This document shows, one piece after another, positions 26,162 to 35,250 of a stretch of DNA of 64,000 nucleotides; positions within the stretch are counted from its first letter, which is position 1, and the number at the start of each line of letters is the position of its first letter. The DNA comes from Deltaproteobacteria bacterium (GTDB lineage Bacteria > Myxococcota_A > Polyangia > JAAYKL01). Both the position numbers and the translations under genes were made by a program. Location of the stretch: contig JAFGQN010000143.1 of the NCBI GenBank assembly GCA_016935665.1, forward strand, positions 1 to 64,000. Reading direction: 5' to 3'. The notes below the pieces were generated by a model. That model searched no databases. It was not told the DNA's origin and saw only the letters and a program-made list of their open reading frames with translations.

Positions 26162-27481
26162 TCAGTATTCCGGCGCCCCAAAGGTGCTTCGAAAATTTTC
26201 GTCGTCGAAGCAATTGAAATCGTTAAAGCAGCTTTTGGGGCATGCATCACACATCACACATCGGCGCAATGCCACGAAATCATCCCGTCCCTTCGGATGC
26301 CGGTCGAAACAGTCCCCATAGCAGTCCCAGGAAACGGAATTTTGTCGTCGGTTGCACCGGTTATCCAGGCAGTCGTATATGGCCTGGCATTCCGGGTTGT
26401 AGAGGCAGGTATCCTCCTGCATCGCGCAATATCCACCAATGGCACACTCCCAGCAACCGTTGTAGCAATCTTCCTCAAGCTGGCATTCCAAAAGATCTTC
26501 GTTCAATTCAGCAAACGTTCGCGTCGATAACTCCAACCAGTCAAGATTGCCGCTGGCCAAAGGAGCGACGCCAAAGCTTCCTGTCACATACAGGTTGTGA
26601 ACCCCCGTCACCTCCACCAGATCGCTTGAGACCGTGTGAAATACCGTCAACGAACTGTTATACGGATCTATACTGGCAATCTCAGTACCTGCGAGGGGAT
26701 CGTCCAACAGGAATGTAATTTTGCCGGATGGCTGATTAGAGGCCACCTTCAGTGTAAGCGAATTATATCCGTTGAAATCAATCTGCTCGTACATCAACCA
26801 GGTCCCCGGCATCAGATGAACCACGACCTGACAATTGGCATTATTACATCGAGGCACTCTGCCCAGTCCAAATGCGCTTACCATATCCAGATAATCACCT
26901 TCAACCACACCGTTGCAGTCGCCCTGATTTGCACCAAACGCGCACTCCGCTTGAATTCGCAAGGTTTTGGTCTGATCGCTATCCGAATCGGTATCGTTTT
27001 CCAGCGATTCCGAATCACTCTTTTCACTGGGCCAAAGAATCAGCGTTTCCCTGATATCCTCACCGCTCGGTAAACTCAGAATGACGGTATACTCAACGTC
27101 CACTTCGCCCTTGAATTCGTCCAAACTTACCCAGACTTCCTGAGTGGCAAAACTGACCCTATCAACCTTTTGTTCGTTATCCACATCCACCGATTTGCCG
27201 TTGGCGACAATGAAGGCGCGAACCGTCGAGTCCAAATCGATAGCAGTCTCGCCGCAACTCAGATTGCGATACGCCACGGGAAAATATCCACGGGTTTGGA
27301 TGGTTAAATGAGTGCTTGTTTCGGGACTGGAAGTGTTTGGTCTGATTCCACTGATTGTTGCGCCATCCGGTGTGTCCGCCTGATCTTCACACGTCACCAG
27401 AAGCGCAATGACAGCGCTCAAGAGGCCGACTCGAAATAAATATTTAAAGACCGTTTTGCCCCCAGACTTTTGTTTGACCAA
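26162..27481 (-). CDS. Lipoprotein with C-terminal cysteine-rich module
   Basis: 439 residues from a TTG at 27481, chosen because GGAGG lies five bases upstream; the frame also opens at an earlier TTG (27496) that includes this ribosome binding site. The lipobox is LLVTC. The N-terminal half contains an IPT/Ig-like beta domain (TISGIRPNTSSPETSTHLTI). A DSDSDQ linker follows, then a beta region, and the last 110 residues hold about 16 cysteines: ECQLEEDCYNGCWECAIGGY ... CVMCDACPKSCFNDFNCF. This last module matches the cysteine spacing of the lipoprotein at 24404. It is probably surface exposed. Confidence 0.7.
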   Translation of the reverse strand: MVKQKSGGKTVFKYLFRVGLLSAVIALLVTCEDQADTPDGATISGIRPNTSSPETSTHLTIQTRGYFPVAYRNLSCGETAIDLDSTVRAFIVANGKSVDVDNEQKVDRVSFATQEVWVSLDEFKGEVDVEYTVILSLPSGEDIRETLILWPSEKSDSESLENDTDSDSDQTKTLRIQAECAFGANQGDCNGVVEGDYLDMVSAFGLGRVPRCNNANCQVVVHLMPGTWLMYEQIDFNGYNSLTLKVASNQPSGKITFLLDDPLAGTEIASIDPYNSSLTVFHTVSSDLVEVTGVHNLYVTGSFGVAPLASGNLDWLELSTRTFAELNEDLLECQLEEDCYNGCWECAIGGYCAMQEDTCLYNPECQAIYDCLDNRCNRRQNSVSWDCYGDCFDRHPKGRDDFVALRRCVMCDACPKSCFNDFNCFDDENFRSTFGAPEY

Positions 27482-27651
27482 TCTCACCTCCAGCAATGGC
27501 GGAAAAGTACAATGTGGCGACTATAGCATACAACCATTTGCGGCGTCCATTTGAAGCGCGAAATTTCCCCAAAAAAGGCGGGACGCAGCATATTACATCG
27601 TAACAATATCAATCTTGATGCAACAAATAAAATAATCACAAGTTGTACGGA

Positions 27652-27942
27652 TTATGCTGGGCTGCTCATATTATCCGATTCGTGATCGAATACAATTTTC
27701 TGAACTTCAACTCCGACTATATTTTCGATTTCAGCCACCATGCTGTCCGCTTTGGACTCATTGCCAAGCATTTCCAGAATAATAATCCCATTGGTTGAAC
27801 AATACGAATCACTGGCCTCATGAAGACCCAACCGGGTTTTGATATAGCAGCCGTATTGAGAGAGTATCTGTTGCAACTCTCCCGCATGGCGAATACGGTC
27901 CGTGATATGGATGGCCACAATAATGTGCAGTTCACGATTCAT
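27652..27942 (-). CDS. TM1266-like putative regulator of the [FeFe]-hydrogenase system (ACT-like fold)
   Basis: 96 residues from the ATG at 27942, with AGGGAGA upstream. The pattern VAIHITDRIRHAGELQQILS, YGCYIKTRLGLHEASDSYCS and GIIILEMLGN ... IVGVEVQKIVF matches the short ACT/ferredoxin-like proteins typified by TM1266, usually found near [FeFe]-hydrogenase maturation genes. No hydrogenase gene is in this window. It lies about 100 bases downstream of cysG on the same strand, so co-transcription with the cofactor genes is possible. Its ligand is unknown. Confidence 0.72.
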   Translation of the reverse strand: MNRELHIIVAIHITDRIRHAGELQQILSQYGCYIKTRLGLHEASDSYCSTNGIIILEMLGNESKADSMVAEIENIVGVEVQKIVFDHESDNMSSPA

Positions 27943-28044
27943 CGTCACGTCTCCCTGTGTTTGAAAGGTTAATGCGTTACTATAGCACGCGATTATGCGG
28001 GGGCAGCGCGTCCGGTGCCTTTTCGCCACTCGACTCGCCGTTGA

Positions 28045-29457
28045 CTATCGATACCACTTCAGCTGCCGGCGCAATCGAACCACATCCCCCACCACGATAA
28101 GTGCGGGCCTTTGCATGTCCGGAATCGCGATGGATGGGTTATTTGCTTCTCCAAGAGTGGTTTCAAACACAGCCTGAGTGGGCAGGGTTCCGTGGGAAAT
28201 AATGGCCACCGGCGTTTCCGGAGGCTTACCATTGGCAATCAGTTTGGAAGCAATATCCGTCAGTCGATGCACGCCCATCAGAAAAACAACTGTTCCCTTG
28301 CTCGATGCAATATCCTGCCAGTTGACACGGCTCTCGGTTTTCAAAGGCGATTCGTGGCCGGTGACCACCTGAAAAACCGATGCCGCATCTCTGTCGGTAA
28401 TGGGTATTCCCGCATAGGCCAAAGCGCCAATGGCAGATGATACCCCCGGTACAATTTCAAACGGAATATTATGCTGTGCCAGGGCACGCGCCTCGGACGT
28501 CAGTCGACCGAAAACGCACGGGTCGCCGCCTTTTAGACGACAAACGGTTTTACCCGCCTGTGCCAGGTTGACCATCAGATCGTTAATTTCGTCCTGACTT
28601 CTCAATGCACACCCGGCACGTTTGGACGTATCAAAGCGTTCCACGCTGGGAGAAATACTGTCGAGCACTTTGGGATTAACGAGTCCGTCGAAAAGAACCG
28701 CGTCGGCGCTGGCCAGAACCCGCAGCCCCTTAACAGATATCAGACCTGGATCACCCGGCCCGGCCCCCACCAGATAAACTGTCCCGACGGGAGAAGTGTC
28801 GGTCTCTGCGACAGCCATCTGTGCAGCAAGTTCACTTTCAAACCAGTCCTGACGTGCTTCTTTTGGCAGCTGTTCGAGCTGATTGGCCACCCGCTCCGAT
28901 GCCATGTGTTTTAAAATGGTCGCTCGTTTAGCCTCCTCTTTGATAACTTTTCGAACACGACTGCGCGCGTCTGCCAGCCAATCCACATAGGTTTGGTAAA
29001 ATGGCGGGGCCAACGCCTCCACCTCCTTACGAAGACGCCTGCACAACGCCGGCGCGTCACCGTTGCTGGCAATGGTCATCTGAAGCCGTCCGCGGGAAAT
29101 CACTGACGACACAAAGAATGTGCACATTTCCGGCACATCCACCACATTTACAGGAATCGATTTGGCGCGGGCATCCCTAAAAACCGCACGATTTACGGAT
29201 TCGTCGTTTGTGGCGGCAATGACCAGGGCCAACCCTTCATCGAGGCCGTCGTATGGTTTGCGCTGCAAACGAATGGTGCCTGCCTTTGCCAAAGCGTCTA
29301 TTTCTTCTCGCACGTCCGTGGCAACCACATTCACCGCCATATTAAATTTGAGGAGCCACTCAATCTTCTGCAGCGCGATATGGCCTCCCCCCACCACCAG
29401 CGCCCGATTATTGTGAGTGACATTTAATGAAACGGGAATCGTCTGATAGGCGGTCAT
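28045..29457 (-). CDS. cysG: Siroheme synthase CysG-type fusion (precorrin-2 dehydrogenase + uroporphyrinogen-III methyltransferase)
   Basis: 470 residues. The N-terminal 210 residues are the NAD-dependent precorrin-2 dehydrogenase/ferrochelatase: NRALVVGGGHIALQKIEWLL, PVNVVDVPEMCTFFVSSVIS and ASNGDAPALCRRLRKEVE. The C-terminal 250 residues are the SAM-dependent methyltransferase (SUMT): VYLVGAGPGDPGLISVKGLR, ADAVLFDGLV, VCRLKGGDPCVFGR and VPGVSSAIGALAYAGIPIT. The fusion can convert uroporphyrinogen III to siroheme. Siroheme serves sulfite and nitrite reductases. It follows the MOSC-MogA gene by 18 bases, in the same direction. Confidence 0.95.
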   Translation of the reverse strand: MTAYQTIPVSLNVTHNNRALVVGGGHIALQKIEWLLKFNMAVNVVATDVREEIDALAKAGTIRLQRKPYDGLDEGLALVIAATNDESVNRAVFRDARAKSIPVNVVDVPEMCTFFVSSVISRGRLQMTIASNGDAPALCRRLRKEVEALAPPFYQTYVDWLADARSRVRKVIKEEAKRATILKHMASERVANQLEQLPKEARQDWFESELAAQMAVAETDTSPVGTVYLVGAGPGDPGLISVKGLRVLASADAVLFDGLVNPKVLDSISPSVERFDTSKRAGCALRSQDEINDLMVNLAQAGKTVCRLKGGDPCVFGRLTSEARALAQHNIPFEIVPGVSSAIGALAYAGIPITDRDAASVFQVVTGHESPLKTESRVNWQDIASSKGTVVFLMGVHRLTDIASKLIANGKPPETPVAIISHGTLPTQAVFETTLGEANNPSIAIPDMQRPALIVVGDVVRLRRQLKWYR

Positions 29458-29475
29458 ATCACTCCAAACAGCAGT

Positions 29476-30402
29476 TCAATGCGCATCAATGCCCCACAGC
29501 ATCAACATGTTGTGCTCAAGTACCCGTAAAATTTCGTTCATGTATTCTCTTGCGGCTTTCACACTACCGGGAAGTGCAAAAACCTGCGTTTCATTTATCA
29601 CACCGGCCACTGACCGGCTGATGAGCGCCTGCGGCAAATCGGCCCCGTACTTCATGCGTATAAAATCCATAATGCCAGGAATTTCCTTGTGAAAAAGTGA
29701 CAACAGTGTCTCTGGTGTGATGTCTCTTTTGCCGATTCCCGTCCCACCGGTGGTCAACAGCACATCCACTTCCCGGGCGACACAATCGTTCACTTTGTAA
29801 CGCAACAACGTGGCGTCATCGCCAATAATGGCGGTGTCCACCTGTAAATGCCAAGGGGTTGACGAAAAAAACGACTTCAGCATTTCAACAATGGCGGGGC
29901 CGCTGCGATCTTTGTATTCCCCCTGGCTGGCGCGATCACTCAATGTGAGTACCATGATTTTCAACGGCCTTTGATGATGTGCCAGCGCGTCCCCCACCCT
30001 CAATCTTCCCGGCTCAACCACCCTGCAAAACACCCCATGTTGTGGCATGATACATTTTCCAGCCTCCGAAAAAATGGCGCATTCTGTCCCATGACATGTC
30101 TTGCCCAGCTGGGTGACTTCCAGCACCACGTCCCCCAGAGTCAATGTGTCTCTCACGGCGATTTGAGAAAAGTCGATGCCTTCAGTCGTAATATTCTCGC
30201 CAAACTCCCCCGATAAAAGCGACCGCCCCAACTCCGTCTCAAAATCGCGTATCTGCTCAATGGGCAACAGACTTATCTGTCGATGCCAATTGCCCGCGTG
30301 GGCATCGTCCACAATTCCCATCTGTGAAACGCGCACTTCGGACACAGGGGTCTTAGCCACCCCTTTTACTTTCGAGATATTCAAAGATACAACAGACGCC
30401 AA
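29476..30402 (-). CDS. MOSC domain fused to MogA/MoaB-type molybdopterin adenylyltransferase
   Basis: 308 residues from a TTG at 30402. GGGAG at the very end of moaC lies six bases before it, so it is preferred over an ATG at 30456 that would overlap moaC by about 50 bases. The N-terminal 140 residues are a MOSC domain: VAKTPVSEVRVSQMGIVDDA, LSGEFGENITTEGIDF, LGDVVLEVTQLGKTCH and MPQHGVFCRVVEPG. The C-terminal 160 residues are MogA/MoaB-like: VLTLSDRASQGEYKDRSGPA, DVLLTTGGTGIGKRDITPET and FALPGSVKAAREYMNEIL. The second part adenylylates molybdopterin; the MOSC part probably handles sulfur or the finished cofactor. Confidence 0.9.
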   Translation of the reverse strand: MASVVSLNISKVKGVAKTPVSEVRVSQMGIVDDAHAGNWHRQISLLPIEQIRDFETELGRSLLSGEFGENITTEGIDFSQIAVRDTLTLGDVVLEVTQLGKTCHGTECAIFSEAGKCIMPQHGVFCRVVEPGRLRVGDALAHHQRPLKIMVLTLSDRASQGEYKDRSGPAIVEMLKSFFSSTPWHLQVDTAIIGDDATLLRYKVNDCVAREVDVLLTTGGTGIGKRDITPETLLSLFHKEIPGIMDFIRMKYGADLPQALISRSVAGVINETQVFALPGSVKAAREYMNEILRVLEHNMLMLWGIDAH

Positions 30403-30403
30403 T

Positions 30404-30868
30404 TCAGTCTCCCTCTGCCGATGTTTTGTTTTTTTCCAAAAGGCGAATATCCTCAATCACCATGGATTTATCCACCGCCTTGCACATATCGTACACCGTA
30501 AGCAGGGCGACACTCACGGCGGTGAGCGCTTCCATTTCCACGCCCGTTTGCCCCACGCATTTTGCGGTGGCCACCACGTCCACCCCTGTATCGGTCAATG
30601 TGGCCTCTACATCCACCTTTGTGAGCTGCAGACTGTGACACAGCGGAATCAATTCCGGCGTTCGTTTGGCCGCCATGACCCCCGCCAATTCCGCAGTGAT
30701 ACACACATTCCCCTTTTTAACCGTGTTCTGCGCAATCTGGGCACGCGCCTTTGCGCCAAGCAAAATGCGACCTGCGGCTCTGGCCTGACGCACACTCTGC
30801 TCCTTCCGGGTTACGTCCACCATTTCCGGCCTGTTTTGCGCGTTGATATGCGACAATCGATTTTTCAT
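30404..30868 (-). CDS. moaC: Cyclic pyranopterin monophosphate synthase MoaC
   Basis: 154 residues, normal MoaC length. Motifs: MVDVTRKEQSVRQARAAGRI, GNVCITAELAGVMAAKRTPE, LIPLCHSLQLTKVDVEATL and VGQTGVEMEALTAVSVALLT with YDMCKAVDKSMVIEDIRLL. It converts the MoaA product to cyclic pyranopterin monophosphate. It starts directly after the moaA stop and carries the ribosome binding site of the next gene in its last codons. Confidence 0.97.
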   Translation of the reverse strand: MKNRLSHINAQNRPEMVDVTRKEQSVRQARAAGRILLGAKARAQIAQNTVKKGNVCITAELAGVMAAKRTPELIPLCHSLQLTKVDVEATLTDTGVDVVATAKCVGQTGVEMEALTAVSVALLTVYDMCKAVDKSMVIEDIRLLEKNKTSAEGD

Positions 30869-31666
30869 TCACCCCCCTATCTGATAAAATCGATGGCCAC
30901 TTTTGAGGCCGCATTCCGGTTTATGCTGCAACGCCATTTTAAACGCATTTTCAATTCCCAGCTGCCTCACTGAAAACGATTCATCACTAAAAAGGCAGGG
31001 AAAAATCACTCCGGCACTGCTCAACCGGAGTCGATTGCAGCGATCGCAATTGCCCCCTTCCCCGCCCATTACCGGCCAGAATTCACCTGTTTCGGTATTC
31101 ATCCTGCGAATGTAGCGCACATCAAATCCTTTATCTTGCCCATATGCGGCCACCGACTGGGCATGGGGTTCGCGGGGAGATTCCGTGACCACACAATTCA
31201 GTTTGATGCCTGTAAAACCGGCACGTACCGCAGCATCAATTCCTTCCAGCACGTGAGACAAATTACCGCCGCGAGTGATTTGCGCGTAGGCGCCGGCATC
31301 CAGTGTATCCAGACTGATATTCAGGCGTTGAAGTCCGGCGCGAATCAACGGGTCAGCGTACTGCCCCAAAAGCTGACCATTGGTGGTCATGGCCATATCC
31401 GAAATTCCATTGATGTCTGCCAGCTTTTTAACCAACGTTACAATGCCTCGGCGCACCAGCGGTTCTCCTCCTGTCAAACGCACTTTGCGAATGCCCAGTC
31501 TGGCCCCAAAAGCAACAACGTTTTCGATTTCCTCCAGGCTCAAAATGGCCGCACGCGGACTGGTCGCGATTCCTTCTGCGGGCATGCAGTAGGTGCATTT
31601 TAAATTACATCTATCGGTCACTGACACCCTCAGATATGTGATGGCGCGGCTATAGGCATCGAACAT
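30869..31666 (-). CDS. moaA: GTP 3',8-cyclase MoaA, short form
   Basis: 265 residues from the ATG at 31666, which overlaps the moeA end by 17 bases. The radical-SAM cluster motif is SVTDRCNLKCTYCMPAEG; RLTGGEPLVRRG and NISLDTLDAG follow. The second cluster motif is C-x2-C-x13-C in NCDRCNRLRLSSAGVIFPCL, and the protein ends in the conserved double Gly (FYQIGG). It is about 60 residues shorter than the usual 325. The stretch between the strand RYIRRMNTETG and the second cluster is much reduced. All catalytic motifs remain, so I take it as an active short variant acting first in molybdopterin synthesis. Confidence 0.92.
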   Translation of the reverse strand: MFDAYSRAITYLRVSVTDRCNLKCTYCMPAEGIATSPRAAILSLEEIENVVAFGARLGIRKVRLTGGEPLVRRGIVTLVKKLADINGISDMAMTTNGQLLGQYADPLIRAGLQRLNISLDTLDAGAYAQITRGGNLSHVLEGIDAAVRAGFTGIKLNCVVTESPREPHAQSVAAYGQDKGFDVRYIRRMNTETGEFWPVMGGEGGNCDRCNRLRLSSAGVIFPCLFSDESFSVRQLGIENAFKMALQHKPECGLKSGHRFYQIGG

Positions 31667-32918
31667 GGACCACTGTTCCCTTCTCAATTTCCTTCACGCC
31701 TTTTGGCACCGTTAAAATACCATCCGCATCACAAAAAGCACCGATGTGCGCAGACCCATGATAGTCGACAAGGGCCACTTTTCCCGGCCCGGTGAATCGC
31801 ACCGGAAGGCTGCTTTGCCGTTTGGCTTTTTTCCGGCGGAATGTGTCTGACAATTTTGCCATTATAATTGCGGGAGCAAAGTCATGTCCCATAAGCCTGT
31901 ACAGAAAGGGTTTTATAATCAATTCAAAAACCACCAGCGCGGACACCGGATTTCCAGGCAGCCCAAAGCAATACCGACCATTTTTTGACGTACCGAACAA
32001 GGTGGGCTTTCCCGGCTGCATCGCCACACTTTTATACTCAAAACGATAGCCTTCCGCCAACAGTGCCTCTGGAACAAAATCATAGGCGCCCATAGATACA
32101 CCGCCGGAAACAATGACCACATCGCACGCCTCCCGGGCTCTGGCAATGGCACTGCGGATTGCCTCAAGTGTGTCATCCACGATGCCATAATAATTTGGAA
32201 GCGCGTTCATCTGCTGCGTCTGGGCCACCACCTGGCAGCTGTTGCTGTTGCGAATCATCGCTCCTCCAATTGCTTTTTCGGGTTCCACCAGCTCACTCCC
32301 CGTGGCAATAATACCCACCACTGGACGGCGAATGACCGGAACATCGGCAAACCCCACCGCCGCAAGCATGGCAATATGGGGTGGTCCAAGCCGAATCCCC
32401 CGCTTTAGCACTATGTCGCCTTTGTGCACATCCTCTCCCTTTGTGCAAATATTGTCTTTGGTGCACTGGCCATCCGGTGCGACAACCATCACATCGCCAT
32501 CATCGGATAACTGTGTATGTTCCACCATTACCACACAATCCGCGCCGGTGGGCACCGGAGCTCCCGTCATTATTCGGACACACTGGCCCTCTCCGACAAC
32601 GATAGTGGGAACCTGGCCCGCTGGCACCTCCCCTGCAACGGTCAACGGTTTCGTTATATCCACACGCCGACAGGCGAAACCATCCATGGCGGATTTGGCA
32701 AACGGCGGCATATCCATATCGGATGCCACATCGGAGGCTAAAATACGATGCAACGCCTCACAGAGTGGCACCCGCTCCAACGGTAAGGTCACCGCTGCAC
32801 GCAGCGTAGCAGCCAGGGCTTCATTCAGAGATATATTCGCAGGAATCACATTACTCGCATTCTTTTTGGCGTCCACTGCAATTGCAAACGGCGCTGTCAG
32901 CCGATGACTTATTACCAT
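31650..32918 (-). CDS. moeA: Molybdopterin molybdenumtransferase MoeA
   Basis: 422 residues. Motifs: LPLERVPLCEALHRILASDV, DMPPFAKSAMDGFACR, CVRIMTGAPVPTGADCVVMV, VGIIATGSELVEP, CDVVIVSGGVSMGAYDFVPE and CFGLPGNPVSALVVFELIIK. MoeA inserts molybdate into adenylylated molybdopterin. It is the first gene of the operon moeA-moaA-moaC-MOSC/mogA-cysG. Genes for MoaD, MoaE and MobA are not in the window. Confidence 0.96.
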   Translation of the reverse strand: MVISHRLTAPFAIAVDAKKNASNVIPANISLNEALAATLRAAVTLPLERVPLCEALHRILASDVASDMDMPPFAKSAMDGFACRRVDITKPLTVAGEVPAGQVPTIVVGEGQCVRIMTGAPVPTGADCVVMVEHTQLSDDGDVMVVAPDGQCTKDNICTKGEDVHKGDIVLKRGIRLGPPHIAMLAAVGFADVPVIRRPVVGIIATGSELVEPEKAIGGAMIRNSNSCQVVAQTQQMNALPNYYGIVDDTLEAIRSAIARAREACDVVIVSGGVSMGAYDFVPEALLAEGYRFEYKSVAMQPGKPTLFGTSKNGRYCFGLPGNPVSALVVFELIIKPFLYRLMGHDFAPAIIMAKLSDTFRRKKAKRQSSLPVRFTGPGKVALVDYHGSAHIGAFCDADGILTVPKGVKEIEKGTVVHVRCL

Positions 32919-33264
32919 TGATAACGTCTATTTAAAACATCTCAACCTTTTTTCCATCACTGAGTATCCACATTACTGCGTAAATAAATTTGCAATCATT
33001 CAGATGCTGGCAGAGAAGGCCGCATGGGCGGCATTCCACCCTTGATTTCACTTCGCTTTTCCTGAAAAAAGAATCTCTGTTTTCGCTCACAACTGCACAA
33101 CAAGCTGTTGGTTCGTTCAGTGGTTCCCCAAAAAAAGATAAATTTTCACTGTAAAAATCCTATAAAATTGAATTTGTTCGTAAATATTGTAAATTTCCAT
33201 AATCTAATTTCCACAATCGTGACTTTTGTTGCGAGCAAAGTTGCGAACAAGAAGGAGGAAACCG
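32919..33264. other. Divergent intergenic region between moeA and a surface lipoprotein gene
   Basis: 346 bases, strongly AT-rich toward the right end (about 33150-33225). It must contain the promoters of both divergent genes. I could not identify a convincing sigma-70 or sigma-54 element or a recognisable riboswitch core; a molybdenum-cofactor riboswitch cannot be judged by eye. No gene is supported. Confidence 0.4.
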
Positions 33265-35124
33265 ATGAAACAATATTTGTGGTGGGCAGTACTGGTAATT
33301 GCAATTGGGTGTTCGGACCCCAGCAATAGCGGAAGTTCAGGAACAGATTCTTCGAACGATTCGAACACTATCTCAGGCAGTGATTCCTCCAGCGATACAG
33401 CAACATCATCTGATACGACAACATCAACAATGGCGAATGGGACGGATAATCAATCAACAGATTCCGCAGCCAATGGAACCGATTCCACAGCCAATGGCCC
33501 AGACGGCGATAACGACGGCGCCGCCGATTTGCAGGACAACTGCCCCTCCATCGCCAACCCGGATCAGGCTGACGTGGACGCGGATGGCGTTGGCGATGCG
33601 TGCGACAATTGCCCCACATGGGGGAATTCCAGCCAGACCGATACGGACAGCAATGGAACAGGTGATGCCTGCCAGCTCCTGGCGCCCGGCGATCCGGATG
33701 GCGACAGCGTGGCGGCGGGCGACAATTGTTCGCTCATTGACAATGCGGATCAGTTGGACGCCGACAGCGACGGCATGGGGGATGCCTGTGACAATTGCGT
33801 CAACACCTGGAACCCGTTCCAGGAGGATTTGGATGCAAACGGCACCGGTGACCATTGTGAAGAAGCGCTGGTCATCCCGCTGGGCACGCCCATCTGTGCA
33901 TCCGGCTCAACGGAAAGTGTGCGCCTTGCCTCCAATCTGTACATCCTTCTTGATTTATCCACTTCAATGACATTTGATGCACAGGGCGGAACATCTACCC
34001 GGTGGGAGGTTGTAACGACGGCATTGGATGGCGTCAGTGATGATTTGGCAGCAGGATTCAATATTGGCCTTGGCACCTTCCCGGCGCGCTGTGAGAACCA
34101 GTCCGGTTCCTACACATGTGACGATACTCCCAGTGCCTGCAGTGCCGCAAAACTTCCGGACGAAATTCTGCCAATGCAGGCTGGTCGCGCGGGACAGGTC
34201 ATTCGAGATACCTATGCATCCATCACACCGTTTGGGACCACCCCAACTGCAACAGCGCTGACTCAGGTTCTGGCCAACCGCGTGTTTGAACTGGATGGCG
34301 ACACCTTCGCCGCTCAGCGATCAAGTGCTGTCGTGCTAATAACCGATGGCGACCCCAACTCCGGAGGGGACACCTGCAACCTCAGCGGTGACATGACTAA
34401 TACCGTTGCGGCAGCCGAAGCCCTCGCAGACGCCGGCGTGCCGGTATATGTTATTGGTATGACCGGCGTGAACGAAAATAATATGGAGAGCATTGCTGTT
34501 GCGGGTGGCGGTGACAATCCAAATGATCCGGATAGAACATGGTTTCCCGCCGAAGACGTGGAAAGTCTGAGCGCGGCGCTGATGGTCATTGCCGGCGCCT
34601 CGATTGGTTGTTCGCTGTCTGTGGCGGCCGATGCATCCACTCCACCGGACTGGGAAAGAGCCAGCGTGGTGATGACTCTCTCCCCCACAGAAGAACGGGT
34701 TTTAGCCGATACCGAATACACCATCAACACCACGGCGCCGGTAACCATGGCGCTTGCCGGAATCGCCTGCGACGAACTCAAGGCATCCGCGGGCAGCGGC
34801 CAGGAAGTGGGATTGGAAATTCGGGTGGCCTGCCAGGAAACCTGTGACACAGTTGAAACATGCGGCGACGGTATCGATAACAACTGCAATGGCGTCATTG
34901 ATGAAGAATGCGATGCCTGGTGCGTGTGCGTTACCGGTAGCACCGCCTGCGGTGATTGTCCCGCTGATTGCATTCCCGCAGTTGAGATTTGTGACGGCAA
35001 AGACAACAACTGCGACGGCACAATTGATGAAGGATGCTGCGTTCCGCAAACAGAAGAATGCGACGATGTGGATAACGACTGCGACGGCATCATTGATGAA
35101 GGGTGCAATGTTATAGTCGAATAA
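33265..35124 (+). CDS. Large surface lipoprotein: TSP type-3 repeats, VWA domain, MopE-type repeats
   Basis: 619 residues from the ATG at 33265 (AAGGAGG upstream). The lipobox is VIAIGC. A Ser/Thr/Asn/Asp-rich linker is followed by thrombospondin type-3 calcium repeats (DGDNDGAADLQDNCPSIANP, ADGVGDACDNC and three more). The VWA domain has the MIDAS sequence LLDLSTSMTFDAQ and VLITDGDPNSGGDTC. A beta domain follows, then three MopE-type repeats at the C-terminus (CGDGIDNNCNGVIDEEC, CDGKDNNCDGTIDEGC, CDDVDNDCDGIIDEGC). Calcium binding and a role in adhesion or surface copper/metal binding are plausible from these modules but not proven. Confidence 0.86.
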   Translation: MKQYLWWAVLVIAIGCSDPSNSGSSGTDSSNDSNTISGSDSSSDTATSSDTTTSTMANGTDNQSTDSAANGTDSTANGPDGDNDGAADLQDNCPSIANPDQADVDADGVGDACDNCPTWGNSSQTDTDSNGTGDACQLLAPGDPDGDSVAAGDNCSLIDNADQLDADSDGMGDACDNCVNTWNPFQEDLDANGTGDHCEEALVIPLGTPICASGSTESVRLASNLYILLDLSTSMTFDAQGGTSTRWEVVTTALDGVSDDLAAGFNIGLGTFPARCENQSGSYTCDDTPSACSAAKLPDEILPMQAGRAGQVIRDTYASITPFGTTPTATALTQVLANRVFELDGDTFAAQRSSAVVLITDGDPNSGGDTCNLSGDMTNTVAAAEALADAGVPVYVIGMTGVNENNMESIAVAGGGDNPNDPDRTWFPAEDVESLSAALMVIAGASIGCSLSVAADASTPPDWERASVVMTLSPTEERVLADTEYTINTTAPVTMALAGIACDELKASAGSGQEVGLEIRVACQETCDTVETCGDGIDNNCNGVIDEECDAWCVCVTGSTACGDCPADCIPAVEICDGKDNNCDGTIDEGCCVPQTEECDDVDNDCDGIIDEGCNVIVE

Positions 35125-35250
35125 CCCGCGGACTTATTATCAGGATTTCCTGCACGTCATATATCCCAACGATTCTGATGCAACCATCATTGCGGTGTGA
35201 CCTCATTTTTTCGAAGCAATTAAAAGTGGTCGGAATTTCTACTCGCAGAT

